DNA of 64,000 nucleotides. Source: Ectopseudomonas toyotomiensis (GTDB taxonomy: Bacteria > Pseudomonadota > Gammaproteobacteria > Pseudomonadales > Pseudomonadaceae). A program made the translations under genes and the position numbers. Shown piece by piece: positions 10,488 to 20,667 of this stretch. Below the pieces are notes generated by a model. It had not been told where the DNA came from. It did no database searches and saw nothing but the letters and a program-made list of their open reading frames with translations. Position 1 is the stretch's first letter. Each line of letters opens with the position of its first letter. Location of the stretch: the NCBI RefSeq assembly GCF_900115695.1, contig NZ_FOXK01000001.1, forward strand, positions 186,001 through 250,000, read 5' to 3'.

Positions 10488-10582
10488 CATCCCGGATTGC
10501 ATCCGGGCTACACGCAATAATCCGTCGCATCGGAGCATCCGGGCGGCACAGACAACCGTAGCCCGGATGCAATCCGGGGAAT
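10488..10582. repeat. Paired CCCGGATTGCATCCGGG palindromes between rnfC and rnfD
   Basis: CCCGGATTGCATCCGGGCTAC and the inverted GTAGCCCGGATGCAATCCGGGG flank a 50-bp spacer, so the whole interval can form one long hairpin. It interrupts an otherwise overlapping operon. It may protect the mRNA end or reduce expression of the genes downstream; that is inference. Confidence 0.75.
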
Positions 10583-10633
10583 GAACACCACTGCGATCAG
10601 TACGAACGCAGTAACAGAACCACCGGAGCGCCG

Positions 10634-11665
10634 ATGGCCCTGCCCCGCATCACATCGCCCCACGCCAAGGGCAGCAACCGCACCCAGCAGGTCATGCTGC
10701 AGGTGCTGCTGGCCACTGTGCCGGGCATCCTCGCGCTGACCTGGCTGTTCGGCGCCGGCACCCTGTTCAACCTGGTCTGGGCCAGCCTCTGCGCGCTGGG
10801 CTTCGAGGCCGCCTTGCTGGCAGCGCGCCAACGCCCGCTGGCCTTCTTCCTCAAGGACTACAGCGCCCTGGTCACCGCCGTGCTACTGGCCCTGGCCCTG
10901 CCGCCCTACTCGCCCTGGTGGCTGACCCTGATCGCCTGCGGCTTCGCCATCGGCTTCGGCAAGCAGCTATATGGCGGCCTCGGGCAGAACCCCTTCAACC
11001 CGGCCATGGTCGGCTACGTGGTGGTGCTGATCTCCTTCCCGGTGGAAATGACCAGTTGGCCTGCGCCACACGGCGTCGCCGCGCTGGACGGTCTCAAGCA
11101 CATCCTCGGCATTGCCAACCTGCCCGACGGCTGGGCCCAGGCCACCGCGCTGGACGCATTGAAGGTCAACAAGAGCCTGACCATCGACGAGCTACGCGCT
11201 AGCAATGTGGCCTTCGGCCACTTCGGCGGCGCCGGCAGCGAGGCGGTCAACCTGGCCTTTCTCGCCGGCGGCCTGTACCTGCTGCACAAACGCCTGATCA
11301 CCTGGCACGCGCCAGTGGGGATGCTCGCCGCGCTGTTCGTCATGAGCCTGCTGTTCTGGAACGGCAGCGGCTCGGATTCCAACGGCTCGCCGCTGTTTCA
11401 CCTGCTGACCGGCGCCACCATGCTCGGCGCCTTCTTCATCGTCACCGACCCGGTGTCCGGCGCTACCAGCAATCGCGGGCGCCTGGTGTTCGGCATCGGC
11501 GTCGGTGTACTGGTCTACGTGATCCGCGCCTGGGGCGGCTACCCGGACGCGGTGGCCTTCGCCGTTTTGCTGATGAACCTGGCGGCGCCGACCATCGATT
11601 ACTACACCCGGCCGCGCAGCTACGGCCATCGCAAGCCCAATAGCGGCTTCAAGCTGGGAGAATGA
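10634..11665 (+). CDS. rnfD: Rnf/Rsx complex subunit D
   Basis: This 343-residue multi-spanning membrane protein belongs to the NqrB/RnfD family. The covalent FMN site lies in [14 protein letters not shown] near residues 275-290, where the Thr of SGAT carries the flavin. [13 protein letters not shown] is also a family signature. The gene starts about 150 bp after rnfC, following the palindrome pair. Its stop overlaps the rnfG start by 4 bp. Confidence 0.95.
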   Translation: MALPRITSPHAKGSNRTQQVMLQVLLATVPGILALTWLFGAGTLFNLVWASLCALGFEAALLAARQRPLAFFLKDYSALVTAVLLALALPPYSPWWLTLIACGFAIGFGKQLYGGLGQNPFNPAMVGYVVVLISFPVEMTSWPAPHGVAALDGLKHILGIANLPDGWAQATALDALKVNKSLTIDELRASNVAFGHFGGAGSEAVNLAFLAGGLYLLHKRLITWHAPVGMLAALFVMSLLFWNGSGSDSNGSPLFHLLTGATMLGAFFIVTDPVSGATSNRGRLVFGIGVGVLVYVIRAWGGYPDAVAFAVLLMNLAAPTIDYYTRPRSYGHRKPNSGFKLGE

Positions 11666-12303
11666 GCATGCTGCCGGAAATCAGCCGCTCGATGCTGAAG
11701 AACGCCCTGGTGCTCGGGCTGTTCGCCATTGGCACCGTCGGCAGCGTCGCCCTGCTGCAACAGGGCACCGCCACGCGTATCGCCGCCGCCGAGCGCGAAG
11801 CGCAGGTGCGCGCCCTGGCCGAGATCCTGCCGGCCGGCAGCTATGACAACCACCTGCTGGACAACCGCATCGAGCTCAACGCCCCCGAGCTGGGCCACCG
11901 CAGCCCGCAGTCGGCCTACCTGGCCTTGAAGGGCGAGCAACCCAGCGCGCTGATCCTGCCGGTGACCGCACCGGATGGCTACAGCGGCGCCATCCACCTG
12001 CTGGTGGGCATCTTCGCCGATGGTCGCCTGGCTGGCGTACGTGTGCTCAGCCACCGAGAAACCCCGGGGCTGGGTGACAAGATCGAGCTGGCCAAGAGCG
12101 ACTGGGTGCGCAGCTTCGAGGGCAAGTCCCTGAGCACCCCCGGCGAAGACGGCTGGGCAGTGAAGAAGGATCGCGGCGAGTTCGACCAGTTCGCCGGCGC
12201 CACCATCACCCCGCGCGCCGTGGTCAAGGCCGTGCACGGCGCCCTGCGCTACTTCGACAAGCACCGCGCCCAACTGCTGGGCCTGGCGGAGGACGAACAA
12301 TGA
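11662..12303 (+). CDS. rnfG: Rnf/Rsx complex subunit G
   Basis: This 213-residue protein has one N-terminal transmembrane helix (residues 12-32) and a periplasmic FMN-binding domain. The flavinylation motif is [11 protein letters not shown], with the modified Thr near residue 178; [10 protein letters not shown] is the other conserved motif. The ATG overlaps the rnfD stop; a second ATG two codons later is equally possible. It overlaps rnfE by 4 bp. Confidence 0.94.
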   Translation: MSMLPEISRSMLKNALVLGLFAIGTVGSVALLQQGTATRIAAAEREAQVRALAEILPAGSYDNHLLDNRIELNAPELGHRSPQSAYLALKGEQPSALILPVTAPDGYSGAIHLLVGIFADGRLAGVRVLSHRETPGLGDKIELAKSDWVRSFEGKSLSTPGEDGWAVKKDRGEFDQFAGATITPRAVVKAVHGALRYFDKHRAQLLGLAEDEQ

Positions 12304-13007
12304 CCAGTTACCGCGAAATCAGCTTCAACGGCCTGTGGAAGAACAACCCGGCGCTGGTGCAGCTGCTCGGCCTGTGCCCGCTGCTGGGGGTGAGCAACTC
12401 CACGGTCAACGCCCTCGGCCTGGCCCTGGCCAGTGCGGTGGTGCTGGTGTGCTCCAATACCGCCGTGTCGCTGGTCCGCGGCGTCGTCAATACAGCCGTG
12501 CGTCTACCTGCCTTCGTCATGATCATTGCCGCGCTGACGACCTGCATCGAACTGCTGATGCAGGCCTACACCTATGAGCTGTACCAGATTCTCGGCATCT
12601 TCATCCCGCTGATCACCACCAACTGCGTGATTCTCGGCCGCGCCGACGGCTTCGCCGCCAAGCATGACCCGGCCCGCGCCGCCTATGACGGCCTGATGAT
12701 GGGCCTGGGCTTCGGCGTGGTGCTGGTGCTTATCGGCGCCATCCGCGAGCTGCTCGGTACCGGTGCACTGTTCGCCAACATGCACCTGCTGTTCGGCCCG
12801 ATTGCCGCCGAGTGGAAGCTCACCCTGGTGCAGGACTACAAGGGCTTTCTGCTGGCCATCCTGCCGCCGGGCGCCTTTATCGTCCTGGGCCTGCTGATCG
12901 CCGGCAAGAACCGCATCGATCAGATCGCCGCGGAACGGGCCAAGGCCGCCGCGCCCGAGCTGCCTGCACAAAGCCGCCGCGTTCGCGTTACCGGAGTCAT
13001 CGAATGA
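12300..13007 (+). CDS. rnfE: Rnf/Rsx complex subunit E
   Basis: This 235-residue membrane protein is homologous to RnfA/NqrD, with six hydrophobic segments and the paralogous signatures [20 protein letters not shown] and [14 protein letters not shown]. The last 25 residues are basic and Ala-rich and probably cytoplasmic. It overlaps rnfG at its start and nth at its end. Confidence 0.95.
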   Translation: MTSYREISFNGLWKNNPALVQLLGLCPLLGVSNSTVNALGLALASAVVLVCSNTAVSLVRGVVNTAVRLPAFVMIIAALTTCIELLMQAYTYELYQILGIFIPLITTNCVILGRADGFAAKHDPARAAYDGLMMGLGFGVVLVLIGAIRELLGTGALFANMHLLFGPIAAEWKLTLVQDYKGFLLAILPPGAFIVLGLLIAGKNRIDQIAAERAKAAAPELPAQSRRVRVTGVIE

Positions 13008-13642
13008 ACGCAGCCAAACGTCTGGAAATCTTCCGGCGCCTGCACGAGGACAACCCCGAGCCGAAGACCGAACTGGCCTACAGCACGCCCTTCGAGCTGC
13101 TGGTGGCGGTGACGCTATCGGCCCAGGCCACAGACGTCAGCGTCAACAAGGCCACGGCCAAGCTGTTTCCGGTGGCCAATACGCCGGAGGCCATCTACGC
13201 CCTGGGCGTCGAGGGACTTTCCGAGTACATCAAGACCATCGGCCTTTACAACAGCAAGGCGAAGAACGTCATCGAGGCCTGCCGCATTCTCATCGAGAAA
13301 CACGGCAGCCAGGTGCCGGACAACCGCGAGGACCTCGAAGCCCTGCCAGGCGTCGGCCGCAAGACTGCCAACGTGGTGCTCAACACCGCCTTCCGCCAGC
13401 TGGCCATGGCCGTGGACACGCATATTTTTCGCGTCAGCAACCGCACCGGCATCGCGCCGGGCAAGAACGTGGTGGAGGTGGAGAAGAAGCTGCTCAAGTT
13501 CGTGCCCAAGGATTATCTGCTCGACGCCCATCACTGGCTGATCCTGCACGGGCGCTATGTTTGCACCGCGCGCAAACCGCGTTGTGGCGCCTGCCGCATC
13601 GAAGATCTGTGCGAGTACAAGGCCAAGACATCCGACGATTGA
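13004..13642 (+). CDS. nth: Endonuclease III
   Basis: This 212-residue DNA glycosylase/AP lyase removes oxidised pyrimidines. The helix-hairpin-helix [14 protein letters not shown] carries catalytic Lys120, Asp138 is in [11 protein letters not shown], and the 4Fe-4S cysteines at 187, 194, 197 and 203 have the standard C-X6-C-X2-C-X5-C spacing. Residue numbering equals the E. coli enzyme. Its ATG overlaps the rnfE stop, so it ends the rnf operon, an arrangement also known in E. coli. Confidence 0.97.
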   Translation: MNAAKRLEIFRRLHEDNPEPKTELAYSTPFELLVAVTLSAQATDVSVNKATAKLFPVANTPEAIYALGVEGLSEYIKTIGLYNSKAKNVIEACRILIEKHGSQVPDNREDLEALPGVGRKTANVVLNTAFRQLAMAVDTHIFRVSNRTGIAPGKNVVEVEKKLLKFVPKDYLLDAHHWLILHGRYVCTARKPRCGACRIEDLCEYKAKTSDD

Positions 13643-13753
13643 TCGACCATAGAATCTGGCGATCTCCTGATTGAAAAAATCTTTTTTACCCGCTCTATTT
13701 TTGCCGCTATAAGGTGCGCAAACGGCCCCAGTAACTGGCCTGGAGTGGAATAG

Positions 13754-13933
13754 ATGAGCACTGACAAAGAAGATCTCGAGCTGGACGAAGACTTTGTCGC
13801 GGAAGAATCGGACGATGCCGAGCCTGCGGTAGAAGTCGCCAAGACCAACCTGACCAAGCGCCGCATCATCGACAACTTCCTCGAAGAACGTCGCCTGCAC
13901 AAACAGCTGGCCGAATACGACTTCGATATCTGA
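13754..13933 (+). CDS. Small acidic protein, PA3496 family
   Basis: This 59-residue protein has an acidic N-terminal half (MSTDKEDLELDEDF) and a basic helical C-terminal half (TKRRIIDNFLEERRLHKQL). It matches my memory of the short Pseudomonas protein that follows nth (PA3496 in P. aeruginosa), described in databases as a putative envelope integrity protein. No signal peptide or membrane helix is visible. GGAGTGG lies upstream of the ATG and a strong terminator lies downstream, so it can be expressed on its own. Confidence 0.8.
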   Translation: MSTDKEDLELDEDFVAEESDDAEPAVEVAKTNLTKRRIIDNFLEERRLHKQLAEYDFDI

Positions 13934-13948
13934 ACGCGCCGCGCAAGA

Positions 13949-13973
13949 AGCCCCGCCAACCGCGGGGCTTTTT
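13949..13973 (+). terminator. Rho-independent terminator after the PA3496-like gene
   Basis: AGCCCCGC-CAAC-CGCGGGGCT is followed by a T run. It lies between convergent genes; the diguanylate cyclase ends only about 5 bp beyond it on the other strand. Confidence 0.85.
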
Positions 13974-13977
13974 CGTT

Positions 13978-15048
13978 TCAGCTCACCGCGCGCAAGGCGC
14001 GCCGCGCGCACTTGTTGGCGTACATCGCCGCATCGGCTTGCACCAACAGACTATCGAGTCCCTCGTCGGGATTCAGCGACGATTCGCTGATCCCCATGCT
14101 CATTGATAGTCTCTGACCGGCTCCGCCCTCTCTGCCACGCAATGCCTGCTCAAGACGCCGCAGCACCTCTTCGCTATCGCTGTAGTCGCTGGCCAGCACG
14201 ACGAACTCATCGCCGCCCAGGCGAGCGATCACGTCGGTGGTACGGAACTGGGTCTTGAGCACTTCGGCCGCCGCCCTGAGCAAACGATCCCCGGCACCAT
14301 GGCCGAAGCGATCATTGACCGGTTTGAGATCATCGAGATCGGCGTACAGCAACAGGCAACGGCCCTTGCGCCGCTGCGCCGCACGCAGTTCGCGTTCGGC
14401 CAGCAGGCGAAAACCGCGACGGTTGTACAGCCCGGTCAACTCATCGGTCAGCGACAGCTGGCGCACCGCCTGCTCGGCCAGCTGGCGTTCACGCACCTCG
14501 TCCTGCAAGCGCCGATTGGCCTCGGCCAGTTGCGCCGTGCGCTCTTCTACACGCTGCTCCAGCTCGGCATAGACCTGGACATTCTCCAGGGCCACCGAGG
14601 TGGAGTCGGCCAAGGCCTGCAGCAGCTGAATCTGCTCGTCGGAGGCCTGATAAGACTCCGCCCAATAGGTGCCAATGGCGCCGATCGGCTCCAGGGTCCG
14701 GATGGGCACCATGACCAGACTCTTGACGAAGGTAGGCCGATACACCTCATGGGGAATGCGCGAGTCGACATAGATATCGGGGATCACGGCGGCGCGGCGG
14801 TTGAGCATGGCCCAACCGCTGATACACGCACTGAGGGGGAAACGCTGGCCCTTCCACAAGGGTGAGATGGCGTCCTCATCGCGATAGAAACATTGCTGCC
14901 CATCGCGCAGAACGAAGGTAGCGCCGTCGGCCCCGGTCAGCTCGCGGGCCACGCTGCGGACAATCTCCGCCACACGGTCCACGTCCTTCGCCATCGACAG
15001 CTCCTGAACCACGCGAATAAGGCGCAAGGCCTTGGGATCAGCCATCAT
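13978..15048 (-). CDS. GAF-GGDEF diguanylate cyclase
   Basis: This 356-residue cytoplasmic protein has a GAF domain at about residues 15-165, a short coiled coil (EQRVEERTAQLAEANRRL) and a GGDEF domain at about 195-350. The active-site loop RLGGDEF is intact, and RTTD five residues before it forms a product-inhibition I-site. It should make cyclic di-GMP under control of a small ligand or redox signal sensed by GAF. There is no transmembrane segment. Either of two adjacent ATG codons could be the start; GAGGTGCC precedes both. Confidence 0.92.
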   Translation of the reverse strand: MMADPKALRLIRVVQELSMAKDVDRVAEIVRSVARELTGADGATFVLRDGQQCFYRDEDAISPLWKGQRFPLSACISGWAMLNRRAAVIPDIYVDSRIPHEVYRPTFVKSLVMVPIRTLEPIGAIGTYWAESYQASDEQIQLLQALADSTSVALENVQVYAELEQRVEERTAQLAEANRRLQDEVRERQLAEQAVRQLSLTDELTGLYNRRGFRLLAERELRAAQRRKGRCLLLYADLDDLKPVNDRFGHGAGDRLLRAAAEVLKTQFRTTDVIARLGGDEFVVLASDYSDSEEVLRRLEQALRGREGGAGQRLSMSMGISESSLNPDEGLDSLLVQADAAMYANKCARRALRAVS

Positions 15049-15116
15049 GGGGCACCTCGCCGATCAGCGAATAGCCACTATCTTTGTAAGCATTTACTTA
15101 CAAAGATTTCCAGCTG

Positions 15117-15509
15117 TCAATCGCTTCGCTTGGGCGACAGCAGCTCGACCTTGTAACCGTCCGGATCCTCGACGAAGGCCAGGATGCTGCTGCCATGCTT
15201 CATCGGCCCCGGCTCGCGGGTGATCTTGCCGCCCCGACTGCGAATGTCCTCGCAGGCCTTGTAGACATCCTCGACTTCCAGGGCGATATGACCGTAGCCG
15301 GTGCCCAGTTCGTAGCTGTCCACACCCCAGTTGTGGGTCAGCTCGATCACGCTGTTGTGTGCCTCGTCGCCATAGCCAACGAAGGCCAGGGTGAACTGTC
15401 CGTCCGGGTAATCCTTGCGCCGCAGCAAGGTCATGCCCAGCACTTCGGTGTAGAAGGCGATGGATTGGTCCAGGTCGCCGACACGCAGCATGGTATGCAG
15501 CAGTCTCAT
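15117..15509 (-). CDS. gloA: Lactoylglutathione lyase (glyoxalase I)
   Basis: This 130-residue protein isomerises the methylglyoxal-glutathione hemithioacetal to S-lactoylglutathione. It has the E. coli-type short form with metal ligands expected at His5 (LLHTML), Glu in SVIELTHNW, His in GYGHIALEV and Glu in DGYKVELL. The ATG was chosen from the conserved [10 protein letters not shown] start, with AGGAAAACC upstream. It follows argG by 70 bp on the same strand, with a hairpin between them. Confidence 0.96.
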   Translation of the reverse strand: MRLLHTMLRVGDLDQSIAFYTEVLGMTLLRRKDYPDGQFTLAFVGYGDEAHNSVIELTHNWGVDSYELGTGYGHIALEVEDVYKACEDIRSRGGKITREPGPMKHGSSILAFVEDPDGYKVELLSPKRSD

Positions 15510-15533
15510 CAGGTTTTCCTCTTCTGGAAAGCA

Positions 15534-15558
15534 GAACCCCGGCACTTGGCCGGGGTCC
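15534..15558 (-). terminator. Hairpin after argG
   Basis: On the minus strand, ACCCCGGCCAAGTGCCGGGGT is followed by a broken T-rich stretch. It probably ends most argG transcripts before gloA. Confidence 0.6.
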
Positions 15559-15579
15559 TTGTAGCGCAGGTGAATCAGC

Positions 15580-16797
15580 TTAGACCAGCTTGCGGCCCTT
15601 GCCGGCGGCGATGCGCATGCGCAGGGCGTTGAGCTTGATGAAGCCCGCCGCGTCCTGCTGGTTGTAGGCGCCACCATCTTCCTCGAAGGTCGCGATGTTG
15701 GCATCGAACAGCGAGTCGTCGGACTTGCGGCCAGTGACGATGACGTTGCCTTTGTACAGCTTCAGGCGTACCACGCCGTTCACGTTGGCCTGGGAGGCGT
15801 CGATCATCTGTTGCAGCATCAGACGCTCCGGGCTCCACCAGAAACCGTTGTAGATCAGGCTGGCGTACTTCGGCATCAGCTCGTCTTTCAGGTGCGCCAC
15901 TTCGCGGTCGAGGGTGATCGACTCGATGGCGCGGTGAGCCTTGAGCATGATGGTGCCGCCGGGGGTCTCGTAGCAGCCACGGGACTTCATGCCGACGAAA
16001 CGGTTCTCGACGATGTCCAGACGGCCAATGCCGTTCTCGCCACCGATGCGGTTCAGCTCGGCCAGTACCTGCGCCGGGCTCATGGCCTTGCCGTCGATGG
16101 CGACGATGTCGCCGGCGCGGTAGGTCAGCTCGATATAAGTCGGTGCGTCCGGTGCTGCCTCAGGGGAGACAGTCCACTTCCACATGTCTTCTTCGTGCTC
16201 GGTCCAGGTGTCTTCCAGCACGCCACCTTCATAGGAGATGTGCAGCAGGTTGGCGTCCATGGAGTACGGCGACTTCTTCTTGCCGTGGCGCTCGATCGGG
16301 ATGGCGTGCTTCTCGGCGTAGTCCATCAGCTTCTCGCGCGACAGCAGGTCCCACTCGCGCCACGGGGCGATGACTTTCACCCCCGGCTTCAGCGCATAGG
16401 CGCCCAGCTCGAAACGCACCTGGTCATTGCCCTTGCCGGTAGCACCGTGGGAGATGGCGTCGGCGCCGGTCTCGTTGGCGATTTCGATCAGGCGCTTGGC
16501 GATCAGCGGGCGGGCGATGGACGTACCCAGCAGGTACTCGCCTTCGTAGACGGTGTTGGCGCGGAACATCGGGTAGACGAAATCGCGGACGAACTCTTCG
16601 CGCAGATCGTCGATGTAGATTTCCTTGACGCCCATCGCCTGAGCCTTGGCGCGGGCCGGCTCGACCTCCTCGCCCTGACCGAGGTCGGCGGTGAAAGTCA
16701 CCACTTCACAGTTGTAGGTATCTTGCAGCCACTTGAGGATCACCGAGGTGTCCAGGCCACCGGAATAGGCCAGAACTACCTTTTTGACGTCCGCCAT
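15580..16797 (-). CDS. argG: Argininosuccinate synthase
   Basis: This 405-residue enzyme condenses citrulline and aspartate with ATP in arginine synthesis. The N-terminal PP-loop AYSGGLDTS is at residues 10-18. The segments [15 protein letters not shown] and [17 protein letters not shown] are characteristic. Its length and start ([14 protein letters not shown]) match other pseudomonad copies. The neighbours gloA and motY agree with the P. aeruginosa order. Confidence 0.97.
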   Translation of the reverse strand: MADVKKVVLAYSGGLDTSVILKWLQDTYNCEVVTFTADLGQGEEVEPARAKAQAMGVKEIYIDDLREEFVRDFVYPMFRANTVYEGEYLLGTSIARPLIAKRLIEIANETGADAISHGATGKGNDQVRFELGAYALKPGVKVIAPWREWDLLSREKLMDYAEKHAIPIERHGKKKSPYSMDANLLHISYEGGVLEDTWTEHEEDMWKWTVSPEAAPDAPTYIELTYRAGDIVAIDGKAMSPAQVLAELNRIGGENGIGRLDIVENRFVGMKSRGCYETPGGTIMLKAHRAIESITLDREVAHLKDELMPKYASLIYNGFWWSPERLMLQQMIDASQANVNGVVRLKLYKGNVIVTGRKSDDSLFDANIATFEEDGGAYNQQDAAGFIKLNALRMRIAAGKGRKLV

Positions 16798-16914
16798 GCC
16801 ATCACTCCACGGGTTGTACGGTAAAACCGGTGATTCTACTGGCCCTGCGGGCCAATTTACAGGGGCGCGACAGCTTGTGACGACGAAGCGACGGCGAGAA
16901 TCAGCGTTTTTTGC

Positions 16915-17862
16915 TCAGGAGGGGGTGCTTCCGACCGGATCGACCGGGGTGGTCGGTGGAGCGGTCTGCGGTTCGCTCTGTACCGGGACTTCCGGCGCGG
17001 GTACGCGATCCAGGCGCAGGGTCGCGCGGCGGTTCTTGGCGCGATTGGCTTCGTTGTTATTTGGCACCAGCGGGTAACGCTCGCCATGAAAGCGCATGGT
17101 GATCTGCTCGACCGGTACGCCACCGGCCACCAGATATTCCTGCACGGCCAGCGCACGGCGGCGTGAGAGGTCGCGATTGGTCAGACGATTGCCGCTGTTG
17201 TCGGCGTGACCATCGATCTGGAAGCTGTTGATGCTCGGGTCGGCCTTGACGAAGTCGAGGATGATGTCGAGCTTGGCCTTGGCCATCGGATCGAGATCGA
17301 TGCCGCCACCGGGAAAACCGATCTGCGCCTGGCGAATCTGATCGAAATTGACCGGTAGCAACTTGGCGATACAGGCCTGGTAATCGTCATAGGCCTTGTG
17401 AAACTTCACAGGCAGCAAACGTACTTCCAGATTGTCGCCACCATTGAGGGTGCGATGACGCACCAGCGGGCTGCGCCCTTCGAGCAGACCGGTGAGCAGC
17501 CGCGCCCCCTGCTCCTGCGAACTGTTGAACGGCACCTCGCCAATACCGACGCTGACCACACCGAGATTGATATCGCCGCGCCCCGGCTGCCAGGGCGCCG
17601 CCGCCGCCAGCAAAGTCGCCGACCCCACACCCATCCAGCGCTCACGGGCCTTGAGACGAAAGGTGACCTGTTCACCCGCGCGGCGTACGAACTCGCCGCT
17701 GCCGAAATTGCTGATCGGTTGGCTCAGGCGACACTCGAACTGGTCACCCTCGACCGTCCACTCTACCTTTTCCAGCCGCGTCTGGAAGCTGATGGCATGC
17801 GCCGGCAGGCACAAGGGCATGCCAGCCAGCAGGCTGATCAGAAGGAAATTGGGCGCACGCAC
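16915..17862 (-). CDS. motY: Flagellar stator-associated OmpA-family protein MotY
   Basis: The protein is about 315 residues long, with a signal peptide ending PAHA, an N-terminal MotY-specific domain and a C-terminal OmpA peptidoglycan-binding domain ([21 protein letters not shown], then RFHGERYP and NRRATLRL). MotY forms the periplasmic T-ring around the flagellar motor and supports the stators. I chose the GTG giving MRAPNFLL because GGAG lies six bases before it; a GTG 12 bp further upstream (17874) is also open. The C-terminal 25 residues are Pro-rich. The gene is divergent from pyrC. Confidence 0.88.
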   Translation of the reverse strand: MRAPNFLLISLLAGMPLCLPAHAISFQTRLEKVEWTVEGDQFECRLSQPISNFGSGEFVRRAGEQVTFRLKARERWMGVGSATLLAAAAPWQPGRGDINLGVVSVGIGEVPFNSSQEQGARLLTGLLEGRSPLVRHRTLNGGDNLEVRLLPVKFHKAYDDYQACIAKLLPVNFDQIRQAQIGFPGGGIDLDPMAKAKLDIILDFVKADPSINSFQIDGHADNSGNRLTNRDLSRRRALAVQEYLVAGGVPVEQITMRFHGERYPLVPNNNEANRAKNRRATLRLDRVPAPEVPVQSEPQTAPPTTPVDPVGSTPS

Positions 17863-18014
17863 GGTCAACTCCACGGCGGTTCACGGCATTCTCACGGGGT
17901 ATCGGTCAGGCGCGCGGAAACTTGACCCCTGCGTGCGATTGTCGCGTCGGCGCGAGCGCGAACAGGCGCTTTTCAGTTAACATGCGGCCACGTTTTACCC
18001 GCCTGGAAGCCTCC

Positions 18015-19061
18015 ATGTCCGACCGCCTGACTCTCCTGCGTCCCGATGACTGGCACATTCACCTGCGCGACGGCGCGGTGCTGCCACACACCGTCGGCGA
18101 TGCCGCGCGCACTTTTGGCCGCGCCATCATCATGCCCAACCTGGTTCCGCCGGTACGCAACGTCGCCGAAGCCGACGCCTATCGCCAGCGCATTCTCGCG
18201 GCCCGCCCAGCAGGCAGCCGCTTCGAGCCGCTGATGGTGCTGTACCTCACCGACAACACCAGCCCCGAGGATGTGCGCGCGGCCAAGGCCAGTGGCTTCG
18301 TGCATGCCGCCAAGCTCTACCCGGCCGGCGCCACCACCAACTCCGACTCGGGCGTGACCAGCATCGACAAGATCTTCCCGGCGCTGGAAGCCATGGCCGA
18401 GGTCGGCATGCTGCTGCTGGTGCATGGCGAAGTGACCCGCGCCGAGATAGACGTGTTCGACCGTGAGAAAGCCTTCATCGACGAGCACCTGACCCGCGTG
18501 GTCGAACGCTTCCCCACACTGAAAGTGGTGTTCGAGCACATCACCACCCGCGACGCGGTGCAGTTCGTCGAGGCCGCCTCGGCCAACGTCGGCGCCACCA
18601 TCACCGCGCACCACCTGCTCTACAACCGCAACCACATGCTGGTTGGCGGCATTCGCCCGCACTTCTATTGCCTGCCGATCCTCAAGCGCAACGTGCACCA
18701 GGAAGCCCTGCTCGACGCCGCCACCAGCGGCAACGTCAAGTTCTTCCTCGGCACCGACTCGGCACCGCACGTCAAGCACGCCAAGGAAGCCGCCTGCGGC
18801 TGCGCCGGCTGTTACACCGCCTATGCGGCCATCGAACTGTACGCCGAGGCCTTCGAGCAGCGCGGTGCGCTGGACAAGCTGGAAGCCTTCGCCAGCTTCC
18901 ACGGCCCGGATTTCTACGGCATGCCACGTAACAGCGACAGCATCACCCTGGTGCGTGAGGAGTGGACCGTGCCGGCCACCCTGCCGCTGGGCGACAACAG
19001 CGTGGTGCCACTGCGCGCCGGCGAAACCCTGCGCTGGAAATTGCTGGAGGCTCAGGCGTGA
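18015..19061 (+). CDS. pyrC: Dihydroorotase
   Basis: This 348-residue zinc enzyme closes carbamoyl aspartate to dihydroorotate in pyrimidine synthesis. It is the short E. coli class: the HIHLRD metal motif is at residues 14-19, the carbamylated Lys in [12 protein letters not shown] is near residue 100, and metal ligands follow in VHGEVT, EHITT and GTDSAPH. Its stop codon overlaps the GTG start of rnt. Confidence 0.96.
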   Translation: MSDRLTLLRPDDWHIHLRDGAVLPHTVGDAARTFGRAIIMPNLVPPVRNVAEADAYRQRILAARPAGSRFEPLMVLYLTDNTSPEDVRAAKASGFVHAAKLYPAGATTNSDSGVTSIDKIFPALEAMAEVGMLLLVHGEVTRAEIDVFDREKAFIDEHLTRVVERFPTLKVVFEHITTRDAVQFVEAASANVGATITAHHLLYNRNHMLVGGIRPHFYCLPILKRNVHQEALLDAATSGNVKFFLGTDSAPHVKHAKEAACGCAGCYTAYAAIELYAEAFEQRGALDKLEAFASFHGPDFYGMPRNSDSITLVREEWTVPATLPLGDNSVVPLRAGETLRWKLLEAQA

Positions 19062-19732
19062 GCGAAGACAACTACGACGACGAACTCGAACCCAGCCTGC
19101 CGTCCGGCCCGCGCACGCCCATGGCGGCGCGCTTTCGCGGTTATTTGCCCGTGGTAGTGGATGTGGAAACCGGCGGCTTCAACTGCGCCACCGATGCCCT
19201 GCTGGAAATCGCCGCGACCACCATCGCCATGGACGAGAGCGGCTTCCTCTATCCGGATCACACCCACTTCTTCCGCATCGAACCCTTCGCAGGCGCCAAC
19301 ATCGAACAGGCCGCGCTGGAATTCACCGGCATCAAGCTCGACCACCCGCTGCGCATGGCAGTGAGCGAAGAGCACGCGCTGGGCGAAATCTTCAAGGGAC
19401 TGCGCAAGTCGATCAAATCGGCTGGCTGCAAGCGTGCGATTCTGGTCGGCCATAACAGCAGCTTCGACCTGGGCTTCCTCAATGCCGCGGTGGCGCGCTG
19501 CGGTATCAAGCGCAACCCCTTCCACCCCTTCTCCAGCTTCGATACAGCGACATTGGCTGGTCTCGCCTACGGCCAGACCGTGCTGGCCAAGGCCTGCCAG
19601 ACTGCCGGTATCGAGTTCGATGGCAAGGAAGCGCACTCGGCACGCTACGACACCGAGAAGACCGCCGAACTGTTCTGCGGCATCGTCAATCGCTGGAAGG
19701 AAATGGGCGGCTGGGACGAGTTCGATCAGTGA
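19058..19732 (+). CDS. rnt: Ribonuclease T
   Basis: This 224-residue 3'-5' exoribonuclease of the DEDD superfamily trims tRNA and other stable RNA ends. The catalytic residues appear in [22 protein letters not shown] and [14 protein letters not shown]. The start is a GTG preceded by a perfect GGAGG, overlapping the pyrC stop; no good ATG is near. It forms an operon with pyrC. A terminator lies about 25 bp downstream. Confidence 0.96.
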   Translation: MSEDNYDDELEPSLPSGPRTPMAARFRGYLPVVVDVETGGFNCATDALLEIAATTIAMDESGFLYPDHTHFFRIEPFAGANIEQAALEFTGIKLDHPLRMAVSEEHALGEIFKGLRKSIKSAGCKRAILVGHNSSFDLGFLNAAVARCGIKRNPFHPFSSFDTATLAGLAYGQTVLAKACQTAGIEFDGKEAHSARYDTEKTAELFCGIVNRWKEMGGWDEFDQ

Positions 19733-19757
19733 GCCTCCGCGCATTCACCCTTCAATG

Positions 19758-19783
19758 AAAAAACCGGCCAGGCCGGTTTTTTC
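19758..19783 (+). terminator. Rho-independent terminator after rnt
   Basis: AAAAACCGGCCAGGCCGGTTTTTT is a near-perfect palindrome with A and T flanks, so it can work in both directions. Confidence 0.88.
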
Positions 19784-19845
19784 ATATCTGCGCAACGGCG
19801 CTCATACACCGTTCGTCAGGAGATGCGAGCATTCGCAATCGATCT

Positions 19846-19876
19846 TTGACAAGCATTCTCATTAACATTAGTATCC
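19846..19876 (+). promoter_or_regulatory. bfd promoter with overlapping Fur-like site
   Basis: TTGACA and TAGTAT are spaced 17 bp apart, a good sigma-70 promoter about 40 bp before the bfd start. The spacer, read on the minus strand, contains TTAATGAGAATGCTTG, which resembles the Fur box half GAGAATGATTATC. Repression by Fur-Fe would fit the job of Bfd in iron release. Confidence 0.55.
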
Positions 19877-19913
19877 GATCCATCGAACAGAACCACCAAG
19901 ACGAGCCTTGCTT

Positions 19914-20132
19914 ATGTACGTCTGCCTCTGTGAAGGTGTCACCGATACTCAAATCCGCGACGCGGTCTACGAGGGCTGCTGCAGCTATCGTGAAGTCCGC
20001 GGCACGCTCGGCATCGCCAGCCAGTGCGGCAAGTGCGCTTGCCTGGCCAAGCAGGTCGTCCGCGAAACCATCGCCGAAGTCCAGAGCAGCCAAGCCTCGC
20101 TGGCCTACCCCGCTGGTTTCGTCGCGGCCTGA
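19914..20132 (+). CDS. bfd: Bacterioferritin-associated ferredoxin
   Basis: This 72-residue [2Fe-2S] protein reduces the haem of bacterioferritin to release stored iron. The four cluster cysteines are at MYVCLC (Cys4, Cys6) and QCGKCAC (C-X2-C). The ATG giving MYVCLCEGV was chosen from the conserved start; upstream spacing to a ribosome binding site is poor, and a TTG two codons earlier is open. The bfrB gene that sits nearby in P. aeruginosa is not in this window. Confidence 0.95.
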   Translation: MYVCLCEGVTDTQIRDAVYEGCCSYREVRGTLGIASQCGKCACLAKQVVRETIAEVQSSQASLAYPAGFVAA

Positions 20133-20148
20133 CGCACGACCGAGAATG

Positions 20149-20180
20149 AAAAAACCGGATCCTGGAATCCGGTTTTTTTT
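20149..20180 (+). terminator. Rho-independent terminator after bfd
   Basis: AAAAACCGGAT-CCTGGA-ATCCGGTTTTTTTT is a strong stem with a long T run. It also serves the convergent gene on the minus strand. Confidence 0.88.
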
Positions 20181-20200
20181 CGTCCTCGAACAGCCAGGGG

Positions 20201-20572
20201 TCACGTCAGGCCGTCGCGCTCCAGGTGATCGAGGTCCACCGCTTCACCCGGCTTGGCGTGCAGCTTGGCGCGAATGTCCTCGAAGATCGCATCGTACTCG
20301 GCGTGCGCACGCATGATCGGACTATGGTTGGGCGGCAGGCCATGCTTGGCCACCAGGCGGGAGATCACGCTGGCGAAATTGAACGCAGTATCGCGGTGCA
20401 TTTCGAAAACTTCCTCGAAGGCCCTGCCGTCGATCTCGCCCACCAGACGCCCATGCAGCATGGGCCCTTCTTGCGAATCCTTGCGCACCTCGTAGTAGAA
20501 ATCGATGCTGTAACCGGGTTGCCCGCCCAGGCCGGGCGGATTACTGCGATGCAGATGACCAGGTTCGAACAT
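20201..20572 (-). CDS. Conserved hypothetical protein, DUF5064-like
   Basis: This 123-residue soluble protein starts MFEPGHLHRSNPPG, a beginning I associate with the DUF5064 family of pseudomonads. It contains an aromatic strand YSIDFYYEVRKDS and a charged C-terminal helix. No catalytic motif, signal peptide or membrane helix is visible. The ATG was preferred over a GTG three codons upstream because AGGAG is 7 bp from the ATG but abuts the GTG. Function unknown. Confidence 0.75.
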   Translation of the reverse strand: MFEPGHLHRSNPPGLGGQPGYSIDFYYEVRKDSQEGPMLHGRLVGEIDGRAFEEVFEMHRDTAFNFASVISRLVAKHGLPPNHSPIMRAHAEYDAIFEDIRAKLHAKPGEAVDLDHLERDGLT

Positions 20573-20667
20573 GGGGCTCACTCCTTTGCCATGACGCTGC
20601 GAAAAACTCCCTGGCGGGAGCGTGCGAAGAGTCTAGCTCGCCGCTCACAGCCCTGCAGCGCGCCATT

